Assembly (NCBI GenBank): GCA_029228645.1
Contig: JAPTHR010000004.1
Coordinates: 186,001-250,000 of the forward strand
From: Gammaproteobacteria bacterium Milos-ODIII6
GTDB lineage: Bacteria > Pseudomonadota > Gammaproteobacteria > Chromatiales > Chromatiaceae
Length of the DNA stretch: 64,000 bases
Direction: 5' to 3'
Below the pieces are notes generated by a model, which was given only the letters and a program-made list of their open reading frames with translations, did not search any database and was not told the origin of the DNA. Below are positions 42,874 through 52,155 of this stretch, one piece after another. Made by a program: the position numbers and the translations under genes. Numbering within the stretch: position 1 is the first letter of the stretch; every line of letters begins with the position of its first letter.

Positions 42874-45800
42874 ATGGACCGAATCCGCGAGATTCCCTAC
42901 AACTACACCTCGTTCTCCGACCGGGAGATCGTGATTCGCTATCTCGGCGAGGAGAACTGGAGACTGATCGAGCAGCTGCGCGGGTCGCGCCGCACCGGGC
43001 GTTCCGCGCGCATGCTCTTCGAGGTCCTGGGCGATATGTGGGTGGTGGAGCGCAACTCCTACCTGCAGGATGACCTGATCAACGACAACGGGCGGCGCAA
43101 TGCGCTTATCGAGGCCCTCAACCATCGCCTGCACCAGTTCGAGGAGCGCCTCAACGACAACCCGGAAGCCGCCCGCCTGCTCGCGGCCGCGCAGGAGGCG
43201 GTCGACCGTTTCTCCAACTGTTTCGGTGAACGCGCCCAGCTGCGGGGCCGCGTTCGGCGCACGCTCGCGGGGATCACGCGCGGCGACAACATCGACTTCA
43301 GTGGCCTGGCGCGCGTATCGCATGCCACTGACGCCACCGACTGGCGGGTGGAGATGCCGTTTGTGGTCATCTCGCCCGACCGCGAGGAAGAGGTCGCCGC
43401 TGTCGTGCGTGCCTGCATCGAGTGCGGACTGAGCCTGATCCCGCGCGGCGGGGGCACCGGCTACACCGGCTCGGCGGTGCCCCTGGATGCGCACTGCGCG
43501 GTGATCAACACCGAGAAACTGGAATCACTTTCCGAAATCGAGCAACAGCAGCTACCCGGCGTGGAAGAGCCAGTGGCCACCGTGCGCACCGGCGCCGGCG
43601 TGATAACGCGACGCGTCTCGGAACTGGCCGGCCGACACGGCCTCGCCTTCGCGGTCGACCCCACCTCGCAGGACGCCTCCACCATCGGTGGCAATATCGC
43701 CATGAATGCCGGCGGCAAAAAGGCGGTGCTGTGGGGCACCACCCTGGACAACCTCGCCAGCTGGCGCATGGTCACGCCGCAAGGCGACTGGCTCGAGGTG
43801 ACCCGCCTAGAACACAACCTCGGCAAGATCCACGAACAGGAGACGGTACGGTTCTCGCTGCAGCGCTACCACGAGGACGGCCACACCCAGCGGGGTGAAG
43901 CGGAACTGCTGGAGATGCCCGGCAGCACCTTCCGCAAGGCCGGCCTGGGCAAGGATGTCACCGACAAATTCCTGGCCGGCCTGCCGGGCATCCAGAAAGA
44001 AGGCTGCGACGGCCTGATCACCTCGGCCTGCTTCATCCTGCATCGGATGCCGGCGCATGTGCGCACCGTTTGCCTGGAGTTCTTCGGCAACGACCTCAGC
44101 CGCGCGGTACCCGCGATCGTGGAAATCACCGACTTCATCCGGGCCAGTGGCGAAGTACAGATCGCCGGCCTGGAGCACCTCGACGAACGCTACGTCAAGG
44201 CAGTCAGCTACAGCACCAAGGCGGCGCGCCGCGAGACCCCCAAGATGGTCCTGGTCGCGGACCTGGTATCCGAAGACGAGGCCGCGGTGGGCGCGGCCGC
44301 GAGCGCGGTGGTGCGCCTGGCCAACGCGCGCGATGCGGAAGGTTTCATCGCGGTCAGCCCCGATGCGCGCCGTAAATTCTGGGCCGACCGGGCACGCACC
44401 GCGGCCATCTCGGCGCACACCAACGCCTTCAAGATCAACGAAGACGTGGTCATCCCGCTGGAGCGCCTGGCCGACTACAGCCGCGGCATCGAACGCATCA
44501 ATATCGAGCAGTCCATCGGCAACAAGCTCGAAAGCGTGCTGGCCTTCCGGCGTATCCTCGCAGAGGCCACCCCACACGATGACGAGCAGGCCGGGATCGT
44601 CACCCGAAAGCTTGCGCTCGCGCGCGAGGTGCTCGATCAGGTCGAGCGGCGCTGGCAGACGCTGTTGCAGCGCATGGACGAACCCGCCGCCAGCTCGGAC
44701 GTTCTGCTGGCGCAGGAACAGGAGCGCATCCGCGAGGGGGATTCGATCGCCGACATGCTGCTGCGCCGCGACATCGCCGTGTCCTATCGGGCCGAGCTCA
44801 AGGCGCCTCTGCGCGAGATATTCCAGGGCAGCGACCTCGAGACACTGCGCGAAAAGCTGCGGGTGGCGCATGCACGCATAAAGAACGAACGGCTTTTCGT
44901 GGCGCTCCACATGCACGCCGGTGACGGCAATGTGCACACCAATATCCCGGTCCACTCGGACAACTACCGCATGCTGCATGCGGCCGATCGCATCGTGGAC
45001 CGCATCATGGAACTGGCCCAGGCGCTCGGCGGTGTGATCTCCGGCGAACACGGCATCGGATTGACCAAGATCCAGTATCTCGAAGAGGACAAACTGGCTG
45101 CCTTCGTCGAGTACAAGAACAGCGTCGACCCGGAGCAACACTTCAACCGCGGCAAACTGATGCCTGGCTCCGGGCTGAGCAGCGCCTACACCCCCTCACT
45201 GCGACTGGTGCAGCAGGAGGCCATCATCCTCGAGCAGAGCGAGCTGGGGGAACTCAACGACGACATCAAGCACTGCCTGCGCTGCGGCAAATGCAAGCCC
45301 GAGTGCATGACCCATGTGCCGCGCGCCAACCTGCTGTACTCGCCACGCAACAAGATTCTCGGCACCGGCCTGATCATCGAGGCCTTCCTGTACGAGGAGC
45401 AGACCCGGCGCGGCATCTCGATCGACCATTTCGAAGAGATGAACGACATTGCCGATCACTGCACGGTGTGCCACAAGTGCGCCCCCCCCTGCCCGGTCGA
45501 TATCGACTTCGGGGATGTCACCATCCGGATGCGCAAGATCCTGCAGGACGCCGGCAAGAAACGCTTCAATCCCGGCACCTGGGCGGCAATGCAATTCCTC
45601 AACAGCACCAATCCGCTGACCATCAAGGCGCTGCGCAAGCTCATGCTGGAATGGGGTTTCAAGGCCATCAACCTGGCGCACGACCTGGCCCGCCGCACCC
45701 GCCTGCTGGCCCCCCCGGGGCAGATCCCGGCCGCCACCACCGGCACCCCGCGCGCGACCGGGATCGCGGTCGAGCTGGTGCGCCACCCGATCCGGGTGGA

Positions 45801-46692
45801 GCTGCCGAAACGCTCTTACCGCAACGAACTCGGCCTGGAGGATTCCGATTACGTGCCGATCCTGCGCGACCCCTCGCGCGACAGCGAGGAGGCGGATGCC
45901 GTCTTCTATTTCCCCGGCTGTGGCTCCGAACGCCTGTTCTCCGATGTCGGGCTGGCGACCCTGGCAATGTTGTACGAGAGCGGCGCCCAGACGGTCCTGC
46001 CCCCGGGTTATCTCTGCTGCGGCTATCCGCAGACCAGCGCCGGGCTGCATGCCAAGGGACAGAAGATCACGACCGATAACCGGGTGCTGTTCCATCGCAT
46101 CGCCAACACCCTCAACTACATCGACATCCGCACGGTACTGGTGTCCTGCGGCACCTGCATGGATCAACTGCTCAAGTACGAGTTCGAGCAGATCTTCCCC
46201 GGCTGTCGACTGCTGGATATCCACGAGTACCTGATGGAAAAAGGCATGGGCCTGCCCCAGGGGGATGCGGAGCGCGGCGTGCGCTATCTCTACCACGATC
46301 CCTGTCACACCCCGATGAAGCAGTATGACCCGACCGAGGTCACGGCGCAGTTGCTGGGCAGCGAGGTGCGCCTGTCGGATCGCTGTTGCGGCGAAGCCGG
46401 CACGCTCGGGACCTCGCGCCCGGACATCGCCAACCAGTTGCGCTTCCGCAAGCGCGAGGAATTGCGCCAGGGAATCCAGGAGCTCGCCGGCAGCGAGCAC
46501 AGCGACGGCACGGTCAAGCTGTTGACCAGCTGCCCGGCCTGCCAACAGGGCCTGGCGCGTTACCGCGACGATACCGGCCTGCAGACCGACTACATCGTGG
46601 TGGAACTCGCGCGCGAGCGCCTCGGTCAACACTGGCAGCGGGATTTCATCGCCCGGGTTCGCCAGGGCGGCATCGAACAGGTCCTGCTCTGA
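42874..46692 (+). CDS. Large FAD/Fe-S oxidoreductase (DUF3683, D-lactate dehydrogenase-like)
   Basis: The 1272-residue protein starts with a DUF3683 region ([20 protein letters not shown]). An FAD-binding PCMH domain follows ([37 protein letters not shown]), then an FAD-oxidase C-terminal domain ([38 protein letters not shown]). A dicluster ferredoxin segment has two CxxCxxCxxxC motifs ([11 protein letters not shown] and [11 protein letters not shown]), and two CCG domains complete it ([11 protein letters not shown]...YLCCGYP, HDPCHTP...RCCGEAG). The whole resembles a fused glycolate/D-lactate/2-hydroxyacid dehydrogenase delivering electrons to the respiratory chain. The hydroxyacid substrate is unknown. 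A D-2-hydroxyacid dehydrogenase gene lies nearby, but no direct link is shown. Confidence 0.9.
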   Translation: MDRIREIPYNYTSFSDREIVIRYLGEENWRLIEQLRGSRRTGRSARMLFEVLGDMWVVERNSYLQDDLINDNGRRNALIEALNHRLHQFEERLNDNPEAARLLAAAQEAVDRFSNCFGERAQLRGRVRRTLAGITRGDNIDFSGLARVSHATDATDWRVEMPFVVISPDREEEVAAVVRACIECGLSLIPRGGGTGYTGSAVPLDAHCAVINTEKLESLSEIEQQQLPGVEEPVATVRTGAGVITRRVSELAGRHGLAFAVDPTSQDASTIGGNIAMNAGGKKAVLWGTTLDNLASWRMVTPQGDWLEVTRLEHNLGKIHEQETVRFSLQRYHEDGHTQRGEAELLEMPGSTFRKAGLGKDVTDKFLAGLPGIQKEGCDGLITSACFILHRMPAHVRTVCLEFFGNDLSRAVPAIVEITDFIRASGEVQIAGLEHLDERYVKAVSYSTKAARRETPKMVLVADLVSEDEAAVGAAASAVVRLANARDAEGFIAVSPDARRKFWADRARTAAISAHTNAFKINEDVVIPLERLADYSRGIERINIEQSIGNKLESVLAFRRILAEATPHDDEQAGIVTRKLALAREVLDQVERRWQTLLQRMDEPAASSDVLLAQEQERIREGDSIADMLLRRDIAVSYRAELKAPLREIFQGSDLETLREKLRVAHARIKNERLFVALHMHAGDGNVHTNIPVHSDNYRMLHAADRIVDRIMELAQALGGVISGEHGIGLTKIQYLEEDKLAAFVEYKNSVDPEQHFNRGKLMPGSGLSSAYTPSLRLVQQEAIILEQSELGELNDDIKHCLRCGKCKPECMTHVPRANLLYSPRNKILGTGLIIEAFLYEEQTRRGISIDHFEEMNDIADHCTVCHKCAPPCPVDIDFGDVTIRMRKILQDAGKKRFNPGTWAAMQFLNSTNPLTIKALRKLMLEWGFKAINLAHDLARRTRLLAPPGQIPAATTGTPRATGIAVELVRHPIRVELPKRSYRNELGLEDSDYVPILRDPSRDSEEADAVFYFPGCGSERLFSDVGLATLAMLYESGAQTVLPPGYLCCGYPQTSAGLHAKGQKITTDNRVLFHRIANTLNYIDIRTVLVSCGTCMDQLLKYEFEQIFPGCRLLDIHEYLMEKGMGLPQGDAERGVRYLYHDPCHTPMKQYDPTEVTAQLLGSEVRLSDRCCGEAGTLGTSRPDIANQLRFRKREELRQGIQELAGSEHSDGTVKLLTSCPACQQGLARYRDDTGLQTDYIVVELARERLGQHWQRDFIARVRQGGIEQVLL

Positions 46693-46817
46693 GCCGCGAC
46701 ATGCGGGGCACAACGATTAAACCTTACAATCGAAGTGCGTATATCGATTAGTTTAAGAAACTTATCAATTACTAATGCATCTAAGCTTCTGAACGAGCCA
46801 AAAACAGGAGGCTAAGC

Positions 46818-47267
46818 ATGAGTAACCTGATCAGTAACTTCTCGCCCGATGGCGTTGTCACGGTCAACCGCGTCATCCTGAAAGCCGGCTACACGGTCGA
46901 CGATCTGCAGGAGCGCGTGGCGCTGCTGTGCGAGAACGTCAAGACCTATCACTCGGATACCGGATTCGTCGGCGGTTTCGTGGCACTCAACAGCGGCCAG
47001 ATCTCGAACGAGGGATCGACCGTCGGTCAGGCAGTGGAGAGCCCGCTGCGTGAGCGCGAGGCCTTGATCGTGACCTTCTGGAACAGTTTCGAGGAACACG
47101 AACGCTCGCACCGCAGCGAGACCTTCCAGCCGCTGTTCCGCGAGGTCCTCGAGTTGTGCGAAAACGGCAACGAGGAGATCGCCTACCAGATGCTCTGGTC
47201 GGGCGCCGCCTACAGCCCGGAAGAGGCGCAGGCCGCCCGGGACGCGAAGGCCAGATTCGCCGCCTGA
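46818..47267 (+). CDS. Conserved hypothetical protein, possible ABM-like fold
   Basis: The 149-residue soluble protein has an AGGAGG ribosome site and an AT-rich leader. I do not recognise it with certainty. The pattern of a strand (VVTVNRVILKAGY), a helix (VDDLQERVALLCENVKTY), strands around FVGGFVALNSG and ALIVTFWNSF, then EEHERSHRSETFQPLFREVL, looks like the dimeric alpha/beta barrel of antibiotic-biosynthesis-monooxygenase-type proteins. The C-terminus is a mixed-charge helix. It is followed by its own terminator and then the sulfur globule gene; a sulfur link is not shown. Confidence 0.65.
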   Translation: MSNLISNFSPDGVVTVNRVILKAGYTVDDLQERVALLCENVKTYHSDTGFVGGFVALNSGQISNEGSTVGQAVESPLREREALIVTFWNSFEEHERSHRSETFQPLFREVLELCENGNEEIAYQMLWSGAAYSPEEAQAARDAKARFAA

Positions 47268-47311
47268 GCAATCCATCCCCCCTGCACGTTTAGTGACGTG
47301 CGATAGCCTTG

Positions 47312-47337
47312 GCCCCTCCCTGCGAGGGGCTTTTTTT
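47312..47337 (+). terminator. Rho-independent terminator
   Basis: GCCCCTC and GAGGGGC form a seven-base-pair stem with a five-base loop, followed by seven T residues. It lies 45 bases after the stop of the hypothetical gene at 46818-47267 and isolates the sulfur globule gene downstream. Confidence 0.92.
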
Positions 47338-47435
47338 GCGTCCGGTCACGCAGGCAACCCGGGGCGGCTAGCATCGAGGCCAGTCAAGCGGCGGCAGGAA
47401 AACGTGAACACCAAAACCCCAGAGATAAAAATAAA

Positions 47436-47463
47436 TTGACATTTTAGTATTTGCTTATATACT
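47436..47463 (+). promoter_or_regulatory. Sigma70-type promoter of the sulfur globule gene
   Basis: A perfect -35 hexamer TTGACA (47436-47441) is followed, after 16 bases of AT-rich DNA, by TATACT (47458-47463), one mismatch from the -10 consensus. The gene ATG is about 65 bases downstream, with AGGGG before it. This is the strongest promoter-like sequence I noticed and fits a highly expressed structural protein. Confidence 0.7.
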
Positions 47464-47529
47464 GCGGAGCATCAAAGGGCAGTTGACCGTTACCGGGATC
47501 AACGTCATTCAGTTTTCAGGGGTAAACAA

Positions 47530-47832
47530 ATGAAGAAGATCCTCGCTATCGCAGCCATCATCGCCTCCGCTCAGGCTTCTGCCTTCTGGGGCTGGGACAA
47601 CAGCAACAGCGCCACCGACGGCGGCTACAACGGCACTGGCGACTTCGTTGGTGACGGTTCCGGCGAAGCGGAAGCCAGCTTCAGCATGACCTTCACCGGT
47701 CGTGGCAAGGCGCGCGGTGATTTCAAAGGCGACGCCGACACCGATGGCAACTGGGCCGGGTACGGATACGACGCACCCTACTACTACGGGTACGCGCCTT
47801 ACGGCAGCCAGTACGAGCCGTTCGGCAAGTAA
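47530..47832 (+). CDS. Sulfur globule protein-like exported protein
   Basis: The 100-residue protein has a clear signal peptide (KKILAIAAIIASAQASA, cleavage after about residue 18). The mature part is rich in glycine, aspartate and aromatic residues, with no cysteine, starting FWGWDNSNSA and ending in a Tyr-rich segment (YGYDAPYYYGYAPYGSQY) after SMTFTGRGKARGDFKGDAD. This composition and the GRG(K/N)ARG-type turn match sulfur globule proteins, which coat periplasmic sulfur stored during sulfide or thiosulfate oxidation. It is a single gene bracketed by terminators. Storage of sulfur by this organism is inferred from the family. Confidence 0.82.
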   Translation: MKKILAIAAIIASAQASAFWGWDNSNSATDGGYNGTGDFVGDGSGEAEASFSMTFTGRGKARGDFKGDADTDGNWAGYGYDAPYYYGYAPYGSQYEPFGK

Positions 47833-47859
47833 TCCCGGGGCATTCCGGAATCCCCGAGA

Positions 47860-47889
47860 GACCCCGCACCGCCAGGTGCGGGGTCTTTT
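47860..47889 (+). terminator. Rho-independent terminator after the sulfur globule gene
   Basis: An eleven-base-pair perfect stem (GACCCCGCACC and GGTGCGGGGTC) with a GCCA loop is followed by four T residues, 27 bases after the stop codon. Such a stable hairpin would also protect an abundant messenger from decay. Confidence 0.9.
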
Positions 47890-47954
47890 CGTTTGTGGCC
47901 CGGCAACGGCCACTGCGGTTAGACTCCGGCTCACCGATCACCACCGAGTCGCGC

Positions 47955-48641
47955 ATGCCAAAACTGCTCTGGATTCTCGCCCTCTTCACCCTGGCCTCAA
48001 TCGCCCGCGCCGATACCCCACCCACGTATGACCGGGTCAGCCTTTCCGAGCAAGCCAGTACCGAGATCGATAACGACCTCATGGTGGCGGTACTGTACGC
48101 ACGTCATCAGGGCCGGCAGCCGGCGCGCCTTGCGGAGCAGGTCAACCGCGAGATCGAGCAGGCCATACGGATCGCCAAAGAGACCCCGGACATCGTGGTC
48201 CGAACCCTGAACTACAACACCCAGCCGGTTTACGACAAGGGCAAGATCTCCGCCTGGCGGGTTTCACAGTCGCTACGCCTGGAGAGTACCCGCAGCGATG
48301 CACTCGGCGAGTTGCTCGGCCAGCTGCAGGAGAAACTCCAGCTCCAGTCGCTCAGTTACGAGGTTTCCCCGCAGCAGCGACGCAAGCACATCGACACGGT
48401 CATCGAGACAGCGCTCGCCCGTTTTCAGGAACGCGCCCGTCGGGTCGCCGCGGCGCTCGGGCGCAAGGGCTGGCGCCTGGTCCGCCTCTCCATCAATGAC
48501 GGCGGTTCGCCCCCGGTGCCGATAATGCGCACCGAGATGTTTGCCGACATGGCCATGCGCAAACGCGAACCGGTTGCCATCGAGAGCGGCACCAGCCGCC
48601 TCAGCGTCAGCGTGAACGGTGAGATCGAACTCAGGGACTGA
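47955..48641 (+). CDS. SIMPL (DUF541) domain periplasmic protein
   Basis: With the ATG at 47955 the 228-residue protein has a signal peptide (LLWILALFTLASIARA) and a DUF541/SIMPL domain: VSLSEQASTEIDNDLMVAVL, TPDIVVRTLNYNTQPVYD, ISAWRVSQSLRLES and the C-terminal half containing FQERARRVAAALGRKGWRLV. SIMPL proteins such as E. coli YggE are periplasmic and associated with oxidative stress, but the mechanism is unclear. It is convergent with, and overlaps by 11 bases, the hypothetical gene at 48631. Confidence 0.87.
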   Translation: MPKLLWILALFTLASIARADTPPTYDRVSLSEQASTEIDNDLMVAVLYARHQGRQPARLAEQVNREIEQAIRIAKETPDIVVRTLNYNTQPVYDKGKISAWRVSQSLRLESTRSDALGELLGQLQEKLQLQSLSYEVSPQQRRKHIDTVIETALARFQERARRVAAALGRKGWRLVRLSINDGGSPPVPIMRTEMFADMAMRKREPVAIESGTSRLSVSVNGEIELRD

Positions 48642-49299
48642 CCGCCGCTGCGAGCAGTTCCAGGCGTTGCCAGGCCTCGGGGCGAAGATGCTCCGGATCG
48701 CGCGCCTCGAGCAGGGCGCGCGCATGCGCCGCGAGTTCCTGGCGCTGTTCCGGATCGAATAGCTGCAGGGCCGCATTCACGGCCGCATCGCTCTCGCTCA
48801 GCAGGGTGGGTACCAACTCATCCGCGTCGATCACCGACTGCGGATGCAGCAGATCCGAAACCAGGGGCTGCTGCAGCAGGCTGAAGTGCAGGCGCCGCGC
48901 CTGCTCCTCCATTTCCAGCTCCTGGGCGGCGAGTGCATCGCCCTCGGCGTTGCCCCGGATGGTGCGCATGATCACCGCGAGCAACTCACGGATGGCGGCG
49001 CGATTGCCCTCCTGATCATCGGCCAGGCCGGCAGCGGTCTCGTAAAGACGCTCGAGATCCTCTTTGAGCGCCAATACATCCTCGGTCTCTGTTTGCGGCT
49101 TGAGCGCGACCGCGCGCGCGACCACCTGGCGCAACTCCTCGATGAAGGCGATCAGTTCCTCGTGGTCCAGACGCTGTGCCTCCAACAGGACCTCGTCGTC
49201 CGCGGGCGCCGGCGGATTGAACAACGGATTGTCCAGGCGCCGCCGGTAGTGGCGCTCGTGCCGGCCGGGGAGCTCACTGAAAGGGATCTGCATCGTCAT
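48631..49299 (-). CDS. Conserved hypothetical soluble helical protein
   Basis: The 222-residue protein is largely alpha-helical and acidic, with an N-terminal stretch (PFSELPGRHERHYRRRL) that is basic and proline-containing and then Leu/Glu/Ala-rich helices without a membrane segment. I do not recognise the family. The start is not firm: ATG 49299 and ATG 49293 are both near and lack a strong ribosome site. It lies between the convergent SIMPL gene and selO on the same strand, separated from selO by 28 bases, so it may be expressed with selO. Confidence 0.65.
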   Translation of the reverse strand: MTMQIPFSELPGRHERHYRRRLDNPLFNPPAPADDEVLLEAQRLDHEELIAFIEELRQVVARAVALKPQTETEDVLALKEDLERLYETAAGLADDQEGNRAAIRELLAVIMRTIRGNAEGDALAAQELEMEEQARRLHFSLLQQPLVSDLLHPQSVIDADELVPTLLSESDAAVNAALQLFDPEQRQELAAHARALLEARDPEHLRPEAWQRLELLAAAVSP

Positions 49300-49327
49300 G
49301 CCCGTTTGCAAAAGACCGGTATTCTAC

Positions 49328-50815
49328 TTATGAAGAACAGCTCACGCTGATCTGTTCCGCCCAGTCGGGCGGCAACGCCGCGAGGTCATCGTCCTGCGGA
49401 TGCTCCTCGTAGGGTGCGCTCATCACCCGCAGCAGTCGCTCGACCTCGGAGAAGTCCCTGTTCCCGGCGCGCTCGATCGCCTGTTGCGCGAGGTAGTTGC
49501 GCAGCACATAGCGCGGGTTGACCGCGCGCATGCGCCTCGCCCTGTCGGCGTCGCTGCTCTGCTCGGCAGCCAGTCGCATCCGGTAGTCGCGCGCCCAGGC
49601 GTCGAACGCCGCGCGGTCGGTGAACAGGTCACGCACCGGGGCATCACCGCCCGGTTCGTCCTGGCGCAGCTGCGCGAGGTGGCGGAAGGTCAGGGTGTAG
49701 TCGGCCTGTTGCCGGTGCATGCAGTCGAGTAGCCCCGCCACCAGATCCTTGTCACTGTCGCGCGCCGCCTGCAGCCCCAGCTTGGCGCGCATCCCCTGCG
49801 ACCAGGTCTGAACCAGCTCCGGCTCGTACAGGCGCAGCGCCTGTTGCGCCATTTCGGCGGCCGCTTCACCGTTCTCCTGGTCCAGCAAGGGCAGCATCGC
49901 CTGCGCCAGGCAACTGAGATTCCATAGCCCGATACTGGGTTGGCGCTCGAAGGCGTAGCGCCCATGGTGGTCGGAATGGTTGCACACGAATCCGGGATCG
50001 TAACGGTCGAGGAATCCGTACGGCCCGTAGTCCAGGGTCAGCCCGAGCATCGACATGTTGTCGGTGTTGAGCACCCCGTGCGCAAACCCGACCAGCTGCC
50101 ATTGCGCCACCAGGCGAGCGGTGCGACGAATCACCTCCTCGAGCAACGCGAGGTAGGGGTGCTCCAGCTCTGCCAGCTCCGGGTAATCGTGCGCGATCAC
50201 GTAATCCGCGAGCTGGCGCAGCTCGGCGTGGCGATCGCGATAGAAGAACACCTCGAAGGATCCGAAGCGGATGAAGCTCGGGGCCATCCGCACCAAAACC
50301 GCACCGGTTTCGATCCGTTCGCGATAGACCTCCTCGTCGCTGCCCAGCAGGCACAGCGCGCGGGTGGTCGGAATCCCCAGCCCGGCCATCGCCTCGGAGC
50401 AGAGGAACTCGCGAATGCTGGAACGCAGCACCGCGCGCCCGTCACCGTCACGCGAAAACGGGGTCAGTCCGGCGCCCTTCAATTGCAGTTCCCAGTGCCC
50501 GCTGTCCGGGTGCGCCACTTCGCCGAGCAAAATGGCGCGACCATCGCCGAGCTGCGGTACGTAATGGCCAAACTGGTGGCCGGCATACAGCGCGGCGACC
50601 GGCTCCATGCCCGGCAGCAGGCGATCGCCGATGAAACAGGCATGCGTCGCTTCCTGCTGCAGTTCCGCAGGGTCCAGGCCGATCAGCTCGCACGCCGCGC
50701 GACTGCCGGCAACCAGGTAAGGAGCCGGCATCGGTGTGGGGCGCACGCGCGCGAAGAAGGTCTCCGGCAGACGCGCAAAGCTGTTTCGAAACTGGAGTTC
50801 ATGAAGTGCTGGCAT
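49328..50815 (-). CDS. selO: SelO protein adenylyltransferase (YdiU/UPF0061)
   Basis: SelO is a pseudokinase-fold enzyme that AMPylates proteins during redox stress. The 495-residue protein has the family landmarks: AALYAGHQFGHYVPQLGDGRA, LQLKGAGLTPFSRDGDGRAV, RSSIREFLCSEAMAGLGI, GVLNTDNMSMLGLTLDYGP and YGFLDRYDPGFVCNHSD. The catalytic DFG-like DYGP and the NTDN segment are intact. The C-terminal selenocysteine position of animal SelO is not conserved in most bacteria, and this protein ends with CSS. It is divergent from the hydrolase-thioredoxin fusion. Confidence 0.93.
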   Translation of the reverse strand: MPALHELQFRNSFARLPETFFARVRPTPMPAPYLVAGSRAACELIGLDPAELQQEATHACFIGDRLLPGMEPVAALYAGHQFGHYVPQLGDGRAILLGEVAHPDSGHWELQLKGAGLTPFSRDGDGRAVLRSSIREFLCSEAMAGLGIPTTRALCLLGSDEEVYRERIETGAVLVRMAPSFIRFGSFEVFFYRDRHAELRQLADYVIAHDYPELAELEHPYLALLEEVIRRTARLVAQWQLVGFAHGVLNTDNMSMLGLTLDYGPYGFLDRYDPGFVCNHSDHHGRYAFERQPSIGLWNLSCLAQAMLPLLDQENGEAAAEMAQQALRLYEPELVQTWSQGMRAKLGLQAARDSDKDLVAGLLDCMHRQQADYTLTFRHLAQLRQDEPGGDAPVRDLFTDRAAFDAWARDYRMRLAAEQSSDADRARRMRAVNPRYVLRNYLAQQAIERAGNRDFSEVERLLRVMSAPYEEHPQDDDLAALPPDWAEQISVSCSS

Positions 50816-50889
50816 GCCGCATCTTTGGTCTCCTACGCGCCTTAATCAACCCATGGGAAAGGCGGAAATGGGCCGCGTATAATCGCGCC

Positions 50890-52155
50890 ATGAAGACCCG
50901 GTCACCCTTGCTGCTGCTGTTCCTGCTGCTGCCCGTGCTGGCATCGGCCAGCGAGGAGTTCGTGGCCGAGCTGGCCAACGGTGACGAGATACCGCTCACC
51001 CACTACCCGGCGCAGGGCGATGTGCGACTGTTGTGGTTGACCTCCGAGTTCGGGCTCTCGGCGCGCCAGAGGCCAACAGCAGAGGCGCTCGCGGCGCGTG
51101 GCGTGGATACCTGGGTTCCGGACCTGCACAGCGCCTGGTTCATCCCGGCCGGACGCTACAGCCTCAATCAAGTCGATCCGGCGGCGGTGTCTGAACTGAT
51201 CAGGCAGGCCACCCGCGACGGGCAGCGCGTCTTTCTGCTTGCGAACGGCCGCACCACGGGGCTGGCCTTGCGTGCCCTGCGGCACTACCAGGAGCAGCAC
51301 GCCAACAGCGCGCAGATCGGCGGCCTGATCAGCGTTGGACCGCGCCTGTTTCTGCGTACGCCACAGGGCGGCGAGAGCGAGACCTTCCTGCCGGTCGCAT
51401 CCGCCAGCAATGTTCCGGTGTTCGTCCTGCAGCCAAGAGATGCCGGCGGCTTCTGGCGGGCAGACAAGGTCGCCGAAGTGCTCGCATCGGGTGGGTCGCC
51501 AGTGTATCTGCAGGTCCTCGAGGGCGCGCGCGACGGCTTCAACCTGCGCAGCGATGTCACTCCCGCGGAAGAGACCCTGACCCGGGCGCTGCCGGATACG
51601 CTGCTCACAGCGATGCGCGTGCTCGGCTTCGAGCAGGGGCTGCCCGCCACGGCGGCGCCACTCCCGGGCGCGGACCTCGCACCGGAGGCCGCCAGCGGCA
51701 GCACCCTGCTCAAACCCTACCCGGCGGACAGGGAGACCCCCACCCTGCGGCTTGCCGACACGCAGGGGGAAATCCACGAACTGAGCGCCTACCGCGGCAA
51801 GGTGGTGGTGCTGAACTTCTGGGCCACCTGGTGCCCTCCCTGCGTCGAGGAACTGCCCTCGCTGCAGCGCCTGTACGCGGCAAGGCGCGGGCAGGGACTG
51901 GAGATCCTGGCGGTGGACGTGGGTGAGCCAAGCGGGCAGGTGGTCGATTTCCTCGCAAAAATCGACACCCGGGTCGAGTTCCCGGTGCTCCTCGATAGCG
52001 ACGGTGAACAGCTGCGACGCTGGAAGGTGTACGCCTTCCCGACCACCCTGCTGATCGACCCGGAGCAGCGCATCCGCTATGCCGGCTTCGGGGCGTTCGC
52101 CTGGGACGACCCGGAGATCCTGGCGCTCGTCGACCGGCTACTGGCCGGTTCCTGA
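50890..52155 (+). CDS. Exported alpha/beta-hydrolase-like domain fused to a TlpA-type thioredoxin
   Basis: The 421-residue protein has a signal peptide (PLLLLFLLLPVLASA). A domain of about 250 residues follows that resembles a degenerate alpha/beta hydrolase (LLWLTSEFGLSARQRPTA, LANGRTTGLALRALRHYQ, SVPVFVLQ-like NVPVFVLQPRDAGG); the usual GxSxG nucleophile elbow reads ANGRTTG and lacks the serine. The C-terminal 150 residues are a TlpA/ResA-like thioredoxin domain with NFWATWCPPCVEELP (cysteines at about 315 and 318). It should be a periplasmic disulfide-active protein; what the first domain binds is unknown. It ends over the reverse-strand frame at 52138. Confidence 0.8.
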   Translation: MKTRSPLLLLFLLLPVLASASEEFVAELANGDEIPLTHYPAQGDVRLLWLTSEFGLSARQRPTAEALAARGVDTWVPDLHSAWFIPAGRYSLNQVDPAAVSELIRQATRDGQRVFLLANGRTTGLALRALRHYQEQHANSAQIGGLISVGPRLFLRTPQGGESETFLPVASASNVPVFVLQPRDAGGFWRADKVAEVLASGGSPVYLQVLEGARDGFNLRSDVTPAEETLTRALPDTLLTAMRVLGFEQGLPATAAPLPGADLAPEAASGSTLLKPYPADRETPTLRLADTQGEIHELSAYRGKVVVLNFWATWCPPCVEELPSLQRLYAARRGQGLEILAVDVGEPSGQVVDFLAKIDTRVEFPVLLDSDGEQLRRWKVYAFPTTLLIDPEQRIRYAGFGAFAWDDPEILALVDRLLAGS

